Shown here piece by piece: positions 7,454-15,988 of a stretch of DNA of 25,889 bases. Position 1 is the first letter of the stretch; every line of letters begins with the position of its first letter. Both the position numbers and the translations under genes were made by a program. The notes under the pieces were generated by a model. It saw nothing but the letters and a program-made list of their open reading frames with translations. It was not told the origin of the DNA and did not search any database. The DNA lies in assembly GCA_903929845.1 (NCBI GenBank), contig CAIYWF010000344.1, positions 1 through 25,889 of the forward strand, read 5' to 3'. Source of the DNA: an uncultured Chlorobiaceae bacterium (GTDB taxonomy: Bacteria; Bacteroidota; Chlorobiia; Chlorobiales; Chlorobiaceae).

Positions 7454-8287
7454 CTAAGTAAAAACTGGTGCGAGTTTCCAAACCTGTTGAGCTTTGTTTA
7501 CCTCTGCCTTAAGTGCACCCCAAACTTTATGGCGATTAGCGGCAAATTCATTGCTTGATCGCAGCTCTGCGTTTCTTGGTCTTGGCAGATCAATTTCTAT
7601 TATTTCTTTAATCTTTCCTAGACGGGCTGTAACAACAGCAACCCGATCTGCAAGAAAGACAGCTTCGTCAATACTGTGAGTTACAAAGATTACTGTCGTT
7701 TGGGTACCCTCCCATATCCTGATCAGTTCGTTCTGAAGAATTTCCCGAGTCTGAGCATCAAGAGCTGCAAACGGCTCGTCCATCAATAATACTTCCGGTT
7801 TTGTGGCAAGCGCCCTAGCTATGGCAACCCTTTGCTGCATTCCTCCGGAAAGCTGGTAAGGAAATCGATCTTCAAAATCAGATAACCCAAACAGGGATAG
7901 TAGCTCTCGGGCAATCTTAATCCGTTCTTCTTTGAGAACTCCCCGCGATTCAAGCCCAAATTCAATATTCGACAGAGCAGTTCTCCAAGGAAACAGTGCA
8001 TACTGCTGAAAGACATAGGCTGTTTTAGAACTTGGCGCTACCACCGGTTTGTCATCCAGATAAACAACACCACTAGTCGGATTACTCAAGCCTCCTACCA
8101 AATCAAGAAAAACCGATTTCCCGCTGCCACTCGGCCCCACCAATACCAGAAATTCACCTTTTTTGATTTTCAGATCAAAGCCGCTCAGCACTTCAATCTG
8201 ATTGGAGGCAACACCATTATTATTAATATTTTGGCCTTGCTTGAGCTGAAACTTTTTATTGACCTTTTCAGCGATTATTATGTCCAT
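7454..8287 (-). CDS. ABC importer ATPase, NitT/TauT family, set 1
   Basis: 277 aa from the ATG at 8287, chosen because AGGGAG lies 6 nt upstream; the ATG two codons earlier directly abuts that site. Walker A GPSGSGKS, Q-loop VFQQYALFPW, signature LSGGMQQR, Walker B VLLMDEPFAALD and H-loop VTHSIDEA are all intact. SsuB/TauB-like, with a longer C terminus of about 40 residues. Pairs with the permease immediately downstream. Both are separated from the second importer set by the exporter and the two binding-protein genes, an order that suggests a duplicated cassette with insertion between the halves. Confidence 0.9.
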   Translation of the reverse strand: MDIIIAEKVNKKFQLKQGQNINNNGVASNQIEVLSGFDLKIKKGEFLVLVGPSGSGKSVFLDLVGGLSNPTSGVVYLDDKPVVAPSSKTAYVFQQYALFPWRTALSNIEFGLESRGVLKEERIKIARELLSLFGLSDFEDRFPYQLSGGMQQRVAIARALATKPEVLLMDEPFAALDAQTREILQNELIRIWEGTQTTVIFVTHSIDEAVFLADRVAVVTARLGKIKEIIEIDLPRPRNAELRSSNEFAANRHKVWGALKAEVNKAQQVWKLAPVFT

Positions 8288-8343
8288 AACCATCTCCCTG
8301 GTATGCTTTGTTTATGTATACATTTGACATTCACAAGCTCAAT

Positions 8344-10101
8344 TCAGGCAAATTCCTCTTGCAGTAACCCTGCCTGGTACAACTGCCAATAATAGCCCTG
8401 CCGCCTGATCAAATCGCCATGATTACCACTCTCCACGATTCGCCCCTGTTCCAGAACACAAATTGTATCCATCTGCTGTACAGTTGACAAGCGATGGGCA
8501 ATGACCAGTAAGGTACGACCAGCTGATACACGATGGATGGCTCGCTGAAGAACCTCTTCTGTCCGGGAATCAAGACAAGCCGTTGCTTCATCAAGAATGA
8601 GGATACGAGGATCAAATATCAAGACACGAGCAAAAGAGAGCAGTTGTCGCTCACCAGCAGAAAGTGTGCTTCCCCGCTCCGAGAGAATCGTTTCATATCC
8701 CTGATCCTGTCTGAGAATAAAGGGTTCAGCCCCCACTAGCCTGCAGGCCTCCCTAACTTTTTCAGCAGAAATCTCAGACCGGAAGAAGCGGATATTATCG
8801 ATAATAGTGCCAGAGAAAAGTGTGACGTCCTGCTGAACAATACCAACTGTTTGCCGCAACACATCCAATGGCCACTCACGAACATCCTTGCCATCAATAA
8901 CCACCGACCCTTCTGTGACATCATAGAACCTTGTAACGAGATTCATGATGGAAGTCTTCCCAGCTCCAGTGGCCCCAACAAAGCCAACACGCTCTCCCGG
9001 ATGAATGGTCAGGTGAATGTTTTGAAGAACAGGGTGCCCAGGGCGATAGGCCAATGAAGCCCCATCCAACTGGATCCGGCCCGCAATAACCGGCGCTTTG
9101 GCACCGATAAGCTCTTGAATATCTGGCACTTCCTGCAGGGTACGAGCAATACGGTCAGATGCAACGATAGAGGACTGCAACGTATTCATCTGTTGCGAAA
9201 TAGTGTTGATGGGCTGAAAAAAGCGACGAATGTAGCCCACGAAAGCATATAAGACACCAAAAGAGATTGATCCCCCAAGTGCCCCTCGTCCGCCATACCA
9301 GACAAGAGCGGCAATAGCAAGATCTCCGAAAAGTTCTGTTAGATTAAAAAAGAGCAAGAAGAACTGATTTTCAAGAATGGTTGATTGAAGCAGTTCCTTA
9401 TTGCGCAGATCAAGACGCTTCTGTTGTTTTGCTTCCTGATGAAATATCTGAACAATCGGCATCCCGCTAAGATTTTCAGCTAAAAATCCAATAAGTACCC
9501 CTAAACGGTGCCTGACCTGGGTGTTTATCGCCCTGATTTTTCTCTGAAAAAAGACTGCTAAAATGATAACCAGTGGCAGTAACAGAAAACAGTTAAGTGC
9601 TATCGTCACATTTAGACGCAGCATAAAAAACATGATCAGCAGAAGAGTAAATCCGCCCCTTAGCGTATTGGCCAAAAACTGGGTAAAGAAGTTATTGAGC
9701 GCTTCTGTGTCACTGACCACATTAGTCATGATACGACCGGCGCTGTTTTGATCGAAGTAACGCAGAGCAAGGCGCTGAATATGCCTGAACAGATCAATCC
9801 TGATAGAGCGCACGATTGATAGACCTAGCCGCTGCAAGACTATATCCTGATAGTAGGTTAAACCAAAAGCCAACAACACCAGCCCTAAATAGAGCGCTGC
9901 CATTCGCACAATCGCGCCTGAATCTGGTTTTGAGACCGTCACGTAGGAATCTATGGCTTCCTTGACCAGCAACGGCTGTAGCAAATCAATGACAACAACA
10001 GTCACCACCAGGCCAAACACGAGAACAAGTTTTGATCGATGCGATTTGATATAGGGGAAAAGAGTCGCAAACACCCCGCGTGTTGATGATTGTACAGTCA
10101 T
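8344..10101 (-). CDS. ABC exporter half-transporter with canonical catalytic Glu (heterodimer partner B)
   Basis: 585 aa: six-helix transmembrane domain (about 20-310) and nucleotide-binding domain (about 340-580). Walker A GATGAGKT (376-383), a variant signature LSAGE (480-484) instead of LSGGQ, Walker B with catalytic E505 (LILDEATACLD), H-loop IAHRLSTV. Similar to MdlB / BmrC-type subunits. Its start overlaps the stop of the upstream half-transporter (ATGA, 10098-10101), so the two are translationally coupled and very likely form one heterodimer. Exported compound unknown; lipids, drugs or peptides are usual for the family. Confidence 0.88.
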   Translation of the reverse strand: MTVQSSTRGVFATLFPYIKSHRSKLVLVFGLVVTVVVIDLLQPLLVKEAIDSYVTVSKPDSGAIVRMAALYLGLVLLAFGLTYYQDIVLQRLGLSIVRSIRIDLFRHIQRLALRYFDQNSAGRIMTNVVSDTEALNNFFTQFLANTLRGGFTLLLIMFFMLRLNVTIALNCFLLLPLVIILAVFFQRKIRAINTQVRHRLGVLIGFLAENLSGMPIVQIFHQEAKQQKRLDLRNKELLQSTILENQFFLLFFNLTELFGDLAIAALVWYGGRGALGGSISFGVLYAFVGYIRRFFQPINTISQQMNTLQSSIVASDRIARTLQEVPDIQELIGAKAPVIAGRIQLDGASLAYRPGHPVLQNIHLTIHPGERVGFVGATGAGKTSIMNLVTRFYDVTEGSVVIDGKDVREWPLDVLRQTVGIVQQDVTLFSGTIIDNIRFFRSEISAEKVREACRLVGAEPFILRQDQGYETILSERGSTLSAGERQLLSFARVLIFDPRILILDEATACLDSRTEEVLQRAIHRVSAGRTLLVIAHRLSTVQQMDTICVLEQGRIVESGNHGDLIRRQGYYWQLYQAGLLQEEFA

Positions 10102-11969
10102 GAAGCCTCCTCCAGACGACCGGCTTCCAGTGCTTCCATTTCAATATCCAAATCAGGTTGAGAAATATCTCTTCCTGCTTCAAAGGTTGATGCTTCGAGG
10201 TCAACGTCTTCGTTCTTACCTGCCTGCATAAACCACTGTTCAGCATATATCCCACCTAGGGCAATTAATGATAGATGATTGCCTCGTTCAACGATTTTCC
10301 CATCGTCAAGCACAACTATTTCATCCGCATGCTGAACAGCACTCAAACGATGGGAGATAATGAGAGTTACTTTGAGCGCAGAATCCTGAGAACCGGGATT
10401 CGACTTTGACAGTTCGCGAAGATTATCTAAAATCAAACGTTCCGTACTTGTATCGACAGCACTCAAAGAGTCATCCATAATCTGAAAAGGTGCATCCTTA
10501 TATATCATCCGGGCTATTGCTATTCTTTGTTTCTGGCCTCCAGACAGGCGAACCCCCCGTTCGCCTATCTCTGTATCATACTGATCGGGAAACCCCAAAA
10601 TGTTTTTATGAACAGCTGTTATTCCTGCACAACGTTCAGCCTTCTGGCGATCAGGGTATTCGTCGGAAAAAGTAATATTTTCCAGCACCGTGGTTGAAAA
10701 GAGAAATCCATCCTGAGGTACATAGGCGATGCCATCTCTGAGGCGTGCAAGCGGATATTGCAGGATATCCACTCCATCAATAAAAACAGTCCCCTCAGGA
10801 GGATCGTACATCCTCAAAAGAAGGTCTGCCAAGGTGGACTTGCCGCTTCCCATGACGCCAATGATGCCAAGAGTTTGTCCGGGATTGACAGAGAAAGATA
10901 TGTCGTGCAATACTTCCCTGTTACTGACTGAATAAGAAAAGCTAAGTCCCTTAACCTGAAGATTCCCCTTTAGAGGAGTGTCCTGCAGTGGCGCCTTCCT
11001 ATCAAGCACTTCAGGAATAACATGAAGCAAGTTGTCAATTCTGTTCAAAGAGGCACCCGATCGCTGAACAACGTTAAGAACGTTACCCATTTGTTCCATC
11101 GGCTGACGCAACATCGCAAGGTACAGAGTGAATGCAACGAAATCTCCGAGAGAAATCACTTTTATTGTCACCAGATATCCGCCATACGCAAGAACAAAGA
11201 TAAAACCAAGATTAACCATAAGAGGTACAAGAGCACCAAACAACGCAGTGAGGTGAACCAAGTACATCTTTTCTTGGACTATGGCGTCAACCCTGCTCTC
11301 AAAACGGGAGATAACAACCTCCTCAGTACCAAAAGCCTTGACTGCGCGGATACCACCGATAACCTCTTCTGTTGTCTGAGCCATAGCTCCAAGTGCTTCC
11401 TGAGAACGTTGAGATTGCAGTCTGATACGGGGCCCCAGCCACTTAACGAGAAGAGGAATAAACAGAAGAGGCCCCAACCCTGCGAGCGTAAGACGCCAAT
11501 CAACATGTACAGCCATAAGCCATATAACACCAAGCAGCATGGCAAACCCGCTGGCTCCCTGATTAATCCCCTGTGAAACCAGTTCGCGCACAACCTCCAC
11601 ATCACTCAACGCATGGGAGATCATATCACCAACACTGTTACGATGATAGTATGAGGGAGAAAGAGTCACCCATTTTTCGAACAATTCTTTTCGGAGACGA
11701 TAGGTCAATTGGCGCCCCTTGCGATGGACCAGGATGCGTCCACACCACCCTGCCGTAACCCTTATCACACCTATCGTGACAATCAACCATACGTAACCGG
11801 AAATATCCGATGTGCCTAACGTTCCGTTCCGGAGGCTATCGGTAAAACGGCCCAACAAACGAGGAATCTGTGCTGAGACCAGACTACCAGCAGCAACCAA
11901 ACTGATACCAGCTGAATAGACTACCCAATTTCGCTTGATGTATGAACCAACCACCAGTAATCCTGACAT
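10098..11969 (-). CDS. ABC exporter half-transporter with degenerate catalytic site (heterodimer partner A)
   Basis: 623 aa with six transmembrane helices (about 15-300) and a nucleotide-binding domain (about 335-590). Walker A GVMGSGKST (371-379), intact LSGGQ (475-479), but Walker B ends MDDSLSAVD with Asp500 where the catalytic Glu should be. Together with the LSAGE of the partner this gives one consensus and one degenerate ATP site, the hallmark of heterodimeric exporters such as TM287/288 and BmrCD. The acidic C-terminal tail after 590 is not conserved family sequence. The start codon has only AAAGAG touching it, a weak site; it follows the upstream binding-protein gene by 18 nt. Confidence 0.88.
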   Translation of the reverse strand: MSGLLVVGSYIKRNWVVYSAGISLVAAGSLVSAQIPRLLGRFTDSLRNGTLGTSDISGYVWLIVTIGVIRVTAGWCGRILVHRKGRQLTYRLRKELFEKWVTLSPSYYHRNSVGDMISHALSDVEVVRELVSQGINQGASGFAMLLGVIWLMAVHVDWRLTLAGLGPLLFIPLLVKWLGPRIRLQSQRSQEALGAMAQTTEEVIGGIRAVKAFGTEEVVISRFESRVDAIVQEKMYLVHLTALFGALVPLMVNLGFIFVLAYGGYLVTIKVISLGDFVAFTLYLAMLRQPMEQMGNVLNVVQRSGASLNRIDNLLHVIPEVLDRKAPLQDTPLKGNLQVKGLSFSYSVSNREVLHDISFSVNPGQTLGIIGVMGSGKSTLADLLLRMYDPPEGTVFIDGVDILQYPLARLRDGIAYVPQDGFLFSTTVLENITFSDEYPDRQKAERCAGITAVHKNILGFPDQYDTEIGERGVRLSGGQKQRIAIARMIYKDAPFQIMDDSLSAVDTSTERLILDNLRELSKSNPGSQDSALKVTLIISHRLSAVQHADEIVVLDDGKIVERGNHLSLIALGGIYAEQWFMQAGKNEDVDLEASTFEAGRDISQPDLDIEMEALEAGRLEEAS

Positions 11970-11987
11970 CTCTTTATTTTTTTCGTC

Positions 11988-12968
11988 TTACTTCGTGAGG
12001 AACTGTTCATTAACTATCTGTTTGGCAGTAATCTGAACATCAGGAGCTATATCACCCAGTTCTTTGAGGATTTTAATGGCATTATCTGTTCCTTCAAAAT
12101 CTACTTTCCCGGTAGTATTCCACTTAGGAATTTCTTTTTGATAGACCTTTGTATAGGGTTTCTCATCCTGCTGCAACTCTGTTACAGCAAATTTAATCGC
12201 CTCTTCTGGATGGGCTTTTATATACTCCAAGGTCTTGCGATAGGCGACAAGAAATGCTCTTACTGCTTCAGGTTTTTCTTTGATAAAACGGTTTGTTGCA
12301 AAGATGAAGGAGTGTTGATAATGTCCAAAGTAGTCTACTGCATGCTCAAGTATCTTGCCAAACCCCTCCAGTTCAGCTTTTACCCCGGTAACTTCTGGTT
12401 CAATGATTGCTTCAACTCTCCCTGCCTGCAAAGCAGCAAGGGAGTTTGCACTGGTACCAGTGTTGATTACTTGAAAATCTGAGCTTTTAAATCCTTTAGC
12501 CTTGGCAATCGTTATAAATGCATCGCTTGAACCTCCACCGACATTACCAGGACTGACCGTCTTACCTTTTAATTCTGCAAAACTCTTGTATTGAGGTTTT
12601 GATATCAAGACAAAATTCTGAGCTGCATGTGGTGGTGAGGCGACTATTGTGATGGGAACTCCTGCAGCAATTCCAACAAGAATAGGCGATCCCACACCTC
12701 CAAAATCGGCTTCTCCGGAGGCTGCTGCTGTAACACTGGCAGGACCACCTGCGAGAGCTACTATCTTCAAATCAATTCCCTGTTCTGCAAAAAAGCCTTT
12801 CTTTATCCCAAAATTTAATGGGAGATTTCCTGAACCAGTAGCAAACCTGATAACCGTTTTGCTGTTGTTCTTCAGGAGATCTAAATTTTCGACTTTCTTG
12901 ACACACCCGGTCAGAAACGCGCTCATCATAATGAGCGCAAGCATGTTCATTCTACTCACGATCGCCAT
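11988..12968 (-). CDS. Substrate-binding lipoprotein, NitT/TauT (NMT1/SsuA-like) family, copy 1
   Basis: 326 aa. The signal peptide ends in the lipobox LTGC with the lipidated Cys at 22, so the protein should be anchored to a membrane and face the periplasm. The mature part has the class II periplasmic binding fold of the family: GIKKGFFAEQGIDLKIV, ASGEADFGGVGSP, and VSPGNVGGGSSDAF in the ligand region. About three quarters identical by eye to the protein at 13003-14001, with differences in VEAIIEPEVTGVK versus VEATIGSEILGVK that may touch ligand specificity. GGAG stands 9 nt before the ATG. Ligand not predictable. Confidence 0.88.
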   Translation of the reverse strand: MAIVSRMNMLALIMMSAFLTGCVKKVENLDLLKNNSKTVIRFATGSGNLPLNFGIKKGFFAEQGIDLKIVALAGGPASVTAAASGEADFGGVGSPILVGIAAGVPITIVASPPHAAQNFVLISKPQYKSFAELKGKTVSPGNVGGGSSDAFITIAKAKGFKSSDFQVINTGTSANSLAALQAGRVEAIIEPEVTGVKAELEGFGKILEHAVDYFGHYQHSFIFATNRFIKEKPEAVRAFLVAYRKTLEYIKAHPEEAIKFAVTELQQDEKPYTKVYQKEIPKWNTTGKVDFEGTDNAIKILKELGDIAPDVQITAKQIVNEQFLTK

Positions 12969-13002
12969 AATTTATATCTCCACAATATTTTAAACTCATA
13001 TC

Positions 13003-14001
13003 TTATTTGGTGAGAAACTGCTCATCAATAATCTGTTTCGCAGTGATCTGAGCGCTTAAAGGTATATCGCCAAGTTCTTTTAAAATTTTAATGGCATTGT
13101 CTGTTCCAACAAAATCAGTCTTACCACTCGTGTCCCAGGTAGGGATTTCTTTTTCATAAACCTTTCTATAAGGCTTCTCATCCTGCTGCAACTCGGTCAC
13201 CGCAAACTGAATCGCCTCATCCGGGTGTGCTTTGATATACTCCAGCGTCTTACGATAGGCAGCAAGAAACCCTCTCACTGCATCCGGTTTTTCCTTGATA
13301 AACCGATTAGAAGCAAAGATGAATGAGTGCTGATAATGCCCGAAATATTTTTCAGCTCGCTCAAGTATCTTTCCGAAACCCTCCAGTTCCGCTTTAACAC
13401 CGAGAATTTCCGAACCAATTGTTGCCTCGACTCTCCCTGCCTGCAATGCAGCCAAAGAGTTTGCACTTTGACCAGAGTTCACTAACTGAAAATCTGAACT
13501 TTTGAATCCTTTAGCCTTGGCAATCATCAGAAATGCATCACTAGAACCTCCTCCAACATTACCAGGGCTAACCGCCTTGCCTTTCAATTCCGCAAAACTC
13601 TTGTATTGGGGTTTTGATATCAAGACAAAATTTTCGCCAGCATGTGGTGGCGACGCAACAATAGTAATTGGAACTCCTGCGGAAATCCCTACAAGAATAG
13701 GCGATCCAACAACACCCAAGTCAGCTTCACCGGATGCTGCAGCAGTAACACAAGCTGGACCGTTGGGGAGACTGACAATCTTAAGATCAATCCCCTGTTC
13801 TGCAAAAAAGCCTTTCTTTAAACCAAGGTTTAAAGGAAGATTCGTTCCGCCAATATTTGCAAATCTAATAACAGCTTGAGCCTTAACATTCGAGTCTGAT
13901 AATTTTTCGATTTTCCTGGTACACCCTGTTACAAACACTGCAACCAAGAGTATCGGAAGGATACTTAGTCTGTTTACTATCGGCATTATGTTCAGCATCA
14001 T
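13003..14001 (-). CDS. Substrate-binding lipoprotein, NitT/TauT (NMT1/SsuA-like) family, copy 2
   Basis: 332 aa paralogue of the adjacent gene, in tandem with a 34-nt gap. Signal peptide with lipobox VTGC, Cys27. Shares GFFAEQGIDLKIV, GVPITIVASPPHA and the GNVGGGSSDAF region. No convincing Shine-Dalgarno precedes the ATG at 14001; the ATG five codons later (MPIVNRLS) is an alternative start that leaves the signal peptide intact. Having two binding proteins and two importer cores in one operon suggests each pair handles a related ligand, or both proteins feed both cores. Confidence 0.87.
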   Translation of the reverse strand: MMLNIMPIVNRLSILPILLVAVFVTGCTRKIEKLSDSNVKAQAVIRFANIGGTNLPLNLGLKKGFFAEQGIDLKIVSLPNGPACVTAAASGEADLGVVGSPILVGISAGVPITIVASPPHAGENFVLISKPQYKSFAELKGKAVSPGNVGGGSSDAFLMIAKAKGFKSSDFQLVNSGQSANSLAALQAGRVEATIGSEILGVKAELEGFGKILERAEKYFGHYQHSFIFASNRFIKEKPDAVRGFLAAYRKTLEYIKAHPDEAIQFAVTELQQDEKPYRKVYEKEIPTWDTSGKTDFVGTDNAIKILKELGDIPLSAQITAKQIIDEQFLTK

Positions 14002-14030
14002 GATTATGGTTGTTTAAATCTGTTTATTTT

Positions 14031-14840
14031 TCAATGCACTGCTACTTCGCCTCGCCATCTGTCAAAATAGCGCCCAAGCCGATCCAGCGTAAAGTCAAGG
14101 GTTATACCCGTTACTGCTACGACCAGCACACTAGCAAATACTTTGTCGGTCTGGAACGTAGAACCTGCATACTGAATCATGTAGCCAATACCTTCTGCAC
14201 CCCCGAACACCTCTGCAACAATTACCCCCAGAAGACCGCGACCAGCTGCTAGACGCAATCCGGTCATCAGAAAGGGTAATGAAGTCGGGAAAGCTATGCT
14301 CCTGAATATCTGCCAACGGGAAGCTCCATAGGCCCGGGCAACATGAATAAGGTCAGAATCAATCGTTGTCATGGCAACCCGAAGATTAACAATCAGAGGA
14401 AAAATGGCACTCATCAGCACTACAACTATCTTCGATGTAATACCAAGCCCAAACCAAATTATGAACAGTGGCATCAAAGCAATACGGGGTGTTGCCTGCA
14501 GAGCTGCGATAAATGGGCCAAAAGAACCTCTGATGAGTTTGAACCAACCCAGCATAATCCCGAATGGAAAGCCGATAATAATTGCCGCACCATAGCCAAG
14601 AAGAAATTCTTTAGCGCTTACAGATAAATTTGATAGAAGTGACCCATCCTTGATCATTGTGATCTCTGCAAGTACAACCCGAGATGGTGCACTAATAAAC
14701 AGGGGATTAACGACTTTGAATTGAAAGAGAAATTCCCAACTTGCTAAAAACAGAATGATAACACTTGATCCCAGCAGCAGGTTGAAAATTTGTTCCTTTT
14801 TCGCCTTGTTTGATTTTTGAAAAACCGTAACTTTTCTCAT
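14031..14840 (-). CDS. ABC importer permease, NitT/TauT (SsuC/TauC) family, set 2
   Basis: 269 aa, about six transmembrane segments, EAA loop ARAYGASRWQIFRSIAFPTS near residue 185. The ATG lies inside the stop region of the ATPase gene (ATATGAG, 4-bp overlap), so translation of the two is coupled. A run of nine G (minus strand) immediately precedes the start and doubles as the ribosome-binding region. It pairs with the ATPase upstream and lies 29 nt before binding-protein copy 2. The specific substrate is not evident. Confidence 0.9.
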   Translation of the reverse strand: MRKVTVFQKSNKAKKEQIFNLLLGSSVIILFLASWEFLFQFKVVNPLFISAPSRVVLAEITMIKDGSLLSNLSVSAKEFLLGYGAAIIIGFPFGIMLGWFKLIRGSFGPFIAALQATPRIALMPLFIIWFGLGITSKIVVVLMSAIFPLIVNLRVAMTTIDSDLIHVARAYGASRWQIFRSIAFPTSLPFLMTGLRLAAGRGLLGVIVAEVFGGAEGIGYMIQYAGSTFQTDKVFASVLVVAVTGITLDFTLDRLGRYFDRWRGEVAVH

Positions 14841-15646
14841 ATCCCCCCCCCAATATTTGCATTACCTTCAATGATGGCCCAAATCTGGCTCATCAGTCCC
14901 CGAAACTCTTCTGAATCCTTGATACAGCTTTTCCTGGGACGCGAAATAGGAATAGTGATATCGGCTAACACATAGGCAGGACGAGCCGCAAAAATGATAA
15001 CCCGATCCGAAAGAAGCACCGCTTCGTCAATCTGATGAGTGACCATCAGGACTGTTTTGCCTACCTTTTCGCACAATTCCAAAAGTTCGTTCTGCATCAG
15101 TTCGCGGGTAATAGCATCAAGAGCAGCAAAAGGCTCATCCAACAGCAGTACCTCAGGATCACAAGCCAATGCACGTGCAAGGTTCACGCGCTGCTGCATT
15201 CCTCCCGACAATTGATAGGGATAATGATTTTCAAAACCGTTTAGACGAATCAAATTCACGTAGTAACTCGCCTTTTCTTTTGCCTCGGTTGGCTTCATTC
15301 CACCAAGTTCCAGTCCATAAGTGATATTACGCCCAACCTTTCGCCATGGAAGCAGAGATGCCTTCTGAAATACCATAGCCCTGTCACTACCTGGCCCATT
15401 TACAATCCGGTCATTTACCCTTATTTCGCCGTACTGGTGTTTAACAAGGCCAGCAATAGCATTGAGAAATGTCGATTTTCCACAACCTGAAAGGCCGACA
15501 ATTGTTACGAACTCCCCTTCCCTGACATCGAGGTTCACCTTATCAACAGCCACCATAGTATGGCCGGTCTGCTTGTCGAGATAGCCGATAACAAGATCAC
15601 TGACAGATAGCTTTACCATGCGCTTAATGTTTCCGGCATCATTCAT
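14837..15646 (-). CDS. ABC importer ATPase, NitT/TauT family, set 2
   Basis: 269 aa; first gene of the ten-gene transport operon. Walker A GLSGCGKST, Q-loop VFQKASLLPW, signature LSGGMQQR, Walker B VLLLDEPFAALD, H-loop VTHQIDEA. SsuB/TauB-like. The C-terminal residues IGGGI are encoded by the poly-G tract 14843-14851, so slippage there would alter only the last few residues and the stop but also the coupling to the permease. The ATG at 15646 has only a distant GGAAA; Met10 is a possible alternative start. Confidence 0.9.
   Translation of the reverse strand: MNDAGNIKRMVKLSVSDLVIGYLDKQTGHTMVAVDKVNLDVREGEFVTIVGLSGCGKSTFLNAIAGLVKHQYGEIRVNDRIVNGPGSDRAMVFQKASLLPWRKVGRNITYGLELGGMKPTEAKEKASYYVNLIRLNGFENHYPYQLSGGMQQRVNLARALACDPEVLLLDEPFAALDAITRELMQNELLELCEKVGKTVLMVTHQIDEAVLLSDRVIIFAARPAYVLADITIPISRPRKSCIKDSEEFRGLMSQIWAIIEGNANIGGGI
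14843..14851. repeat. Nine-base C/G homopolymer at an ATPase-permease junction
   Basis: Nine consecutive C on the plus strand (G on the coding strand) sit at the end of the ATPase frame, 2 bases before the permease ATG. Such tracts are slippage-prone. One-base changes would shift the ATPase stop and alter permease initiation spacing. Confidence 0.8.
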
Positions 15647-15751
15647 CTGATTAGTGTTTCCACTTTCCGCTGCCTGGCAGTAATACTCGAATAGTGCATA
15701 TCAAGATTCAATTCAAAGTTTGGTTCTTTCAAATATTCTGGTAAACAAAAG

Positions 15752-15778
15752 GCCGATTCTTTGACCATCAGAATCGGC
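15752..15778 (-). promoter_or_regulatory. Leader hairpin upstream of the transport operon
   Basis: Arms GCCGATTCT (15752-15760) and AGAATCGGC (15770-15778), 9 bp perfect, loop TTGACCATC; A/T-rich flanks extend the stem past one bulged G. Minus-strand 3' side is CCTTTTGTTT; plus-strand 3' side is a run of six T. It could terminate in either direction. The stem core and loop resemble the hairpin at 5252-5290. Confidence 0.6.
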
Positions 15779-15801
15779 TTTTTTATAAATTTGGTACTGT
15801 A

Positions 15802-15830
15802 TATCAAGTACTATCTTGGCGCGAAAACTT
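15802..15830 (-). promoter_or_regulatory. 29-bp conserved block, copy ahead of the transport operon
   Basis: The plus-strand text begins TATCAAGTACTATCTTGGCG and ends AAAACTT; 24 of 29 positions equal 5307-5335. It sits 23 bp from the hairpin here and 16 bp in the other copy. Confidence 0.55.
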
Positions 15831-15953
15831 GTATGTCAGAATGCATTTGCAAACAACAACAAACGATATACAAGATGAAAGTTGATTTCATAACCGCGAA
15901 TAATATTTATTATGATTTCGATTGATTAAAATCGACAATAAAACGAACTTTGT

Positions 15954-15988
15954 AAATCCCTTTTAAACGGCATATTGCATACCATAAA
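15954..15988 (-). promoter_or_regulatory. 35-bp shared box, copy ahead of the transport operon
   Basis: 32 of 35 positions match 5517-5551. The three changes fall at the 8th, 14th and 29th bases; the core CGGCATATTGCATA is unchanged. The minus-strand CCGTTTAAAAGG keeps a weaker form of the CCG/CGG dyad. Probable operator or promoter element. Confidence 0.6.

Noticed and set aside
11022..11576. 184-codon open frame on the plus strand
   Set aside because: It lies wholly inside the well-conserved ABC exporter gene on the other strand, has a Lys/Asn/Gln-rich composition without domains, and no ribosome-binding site.
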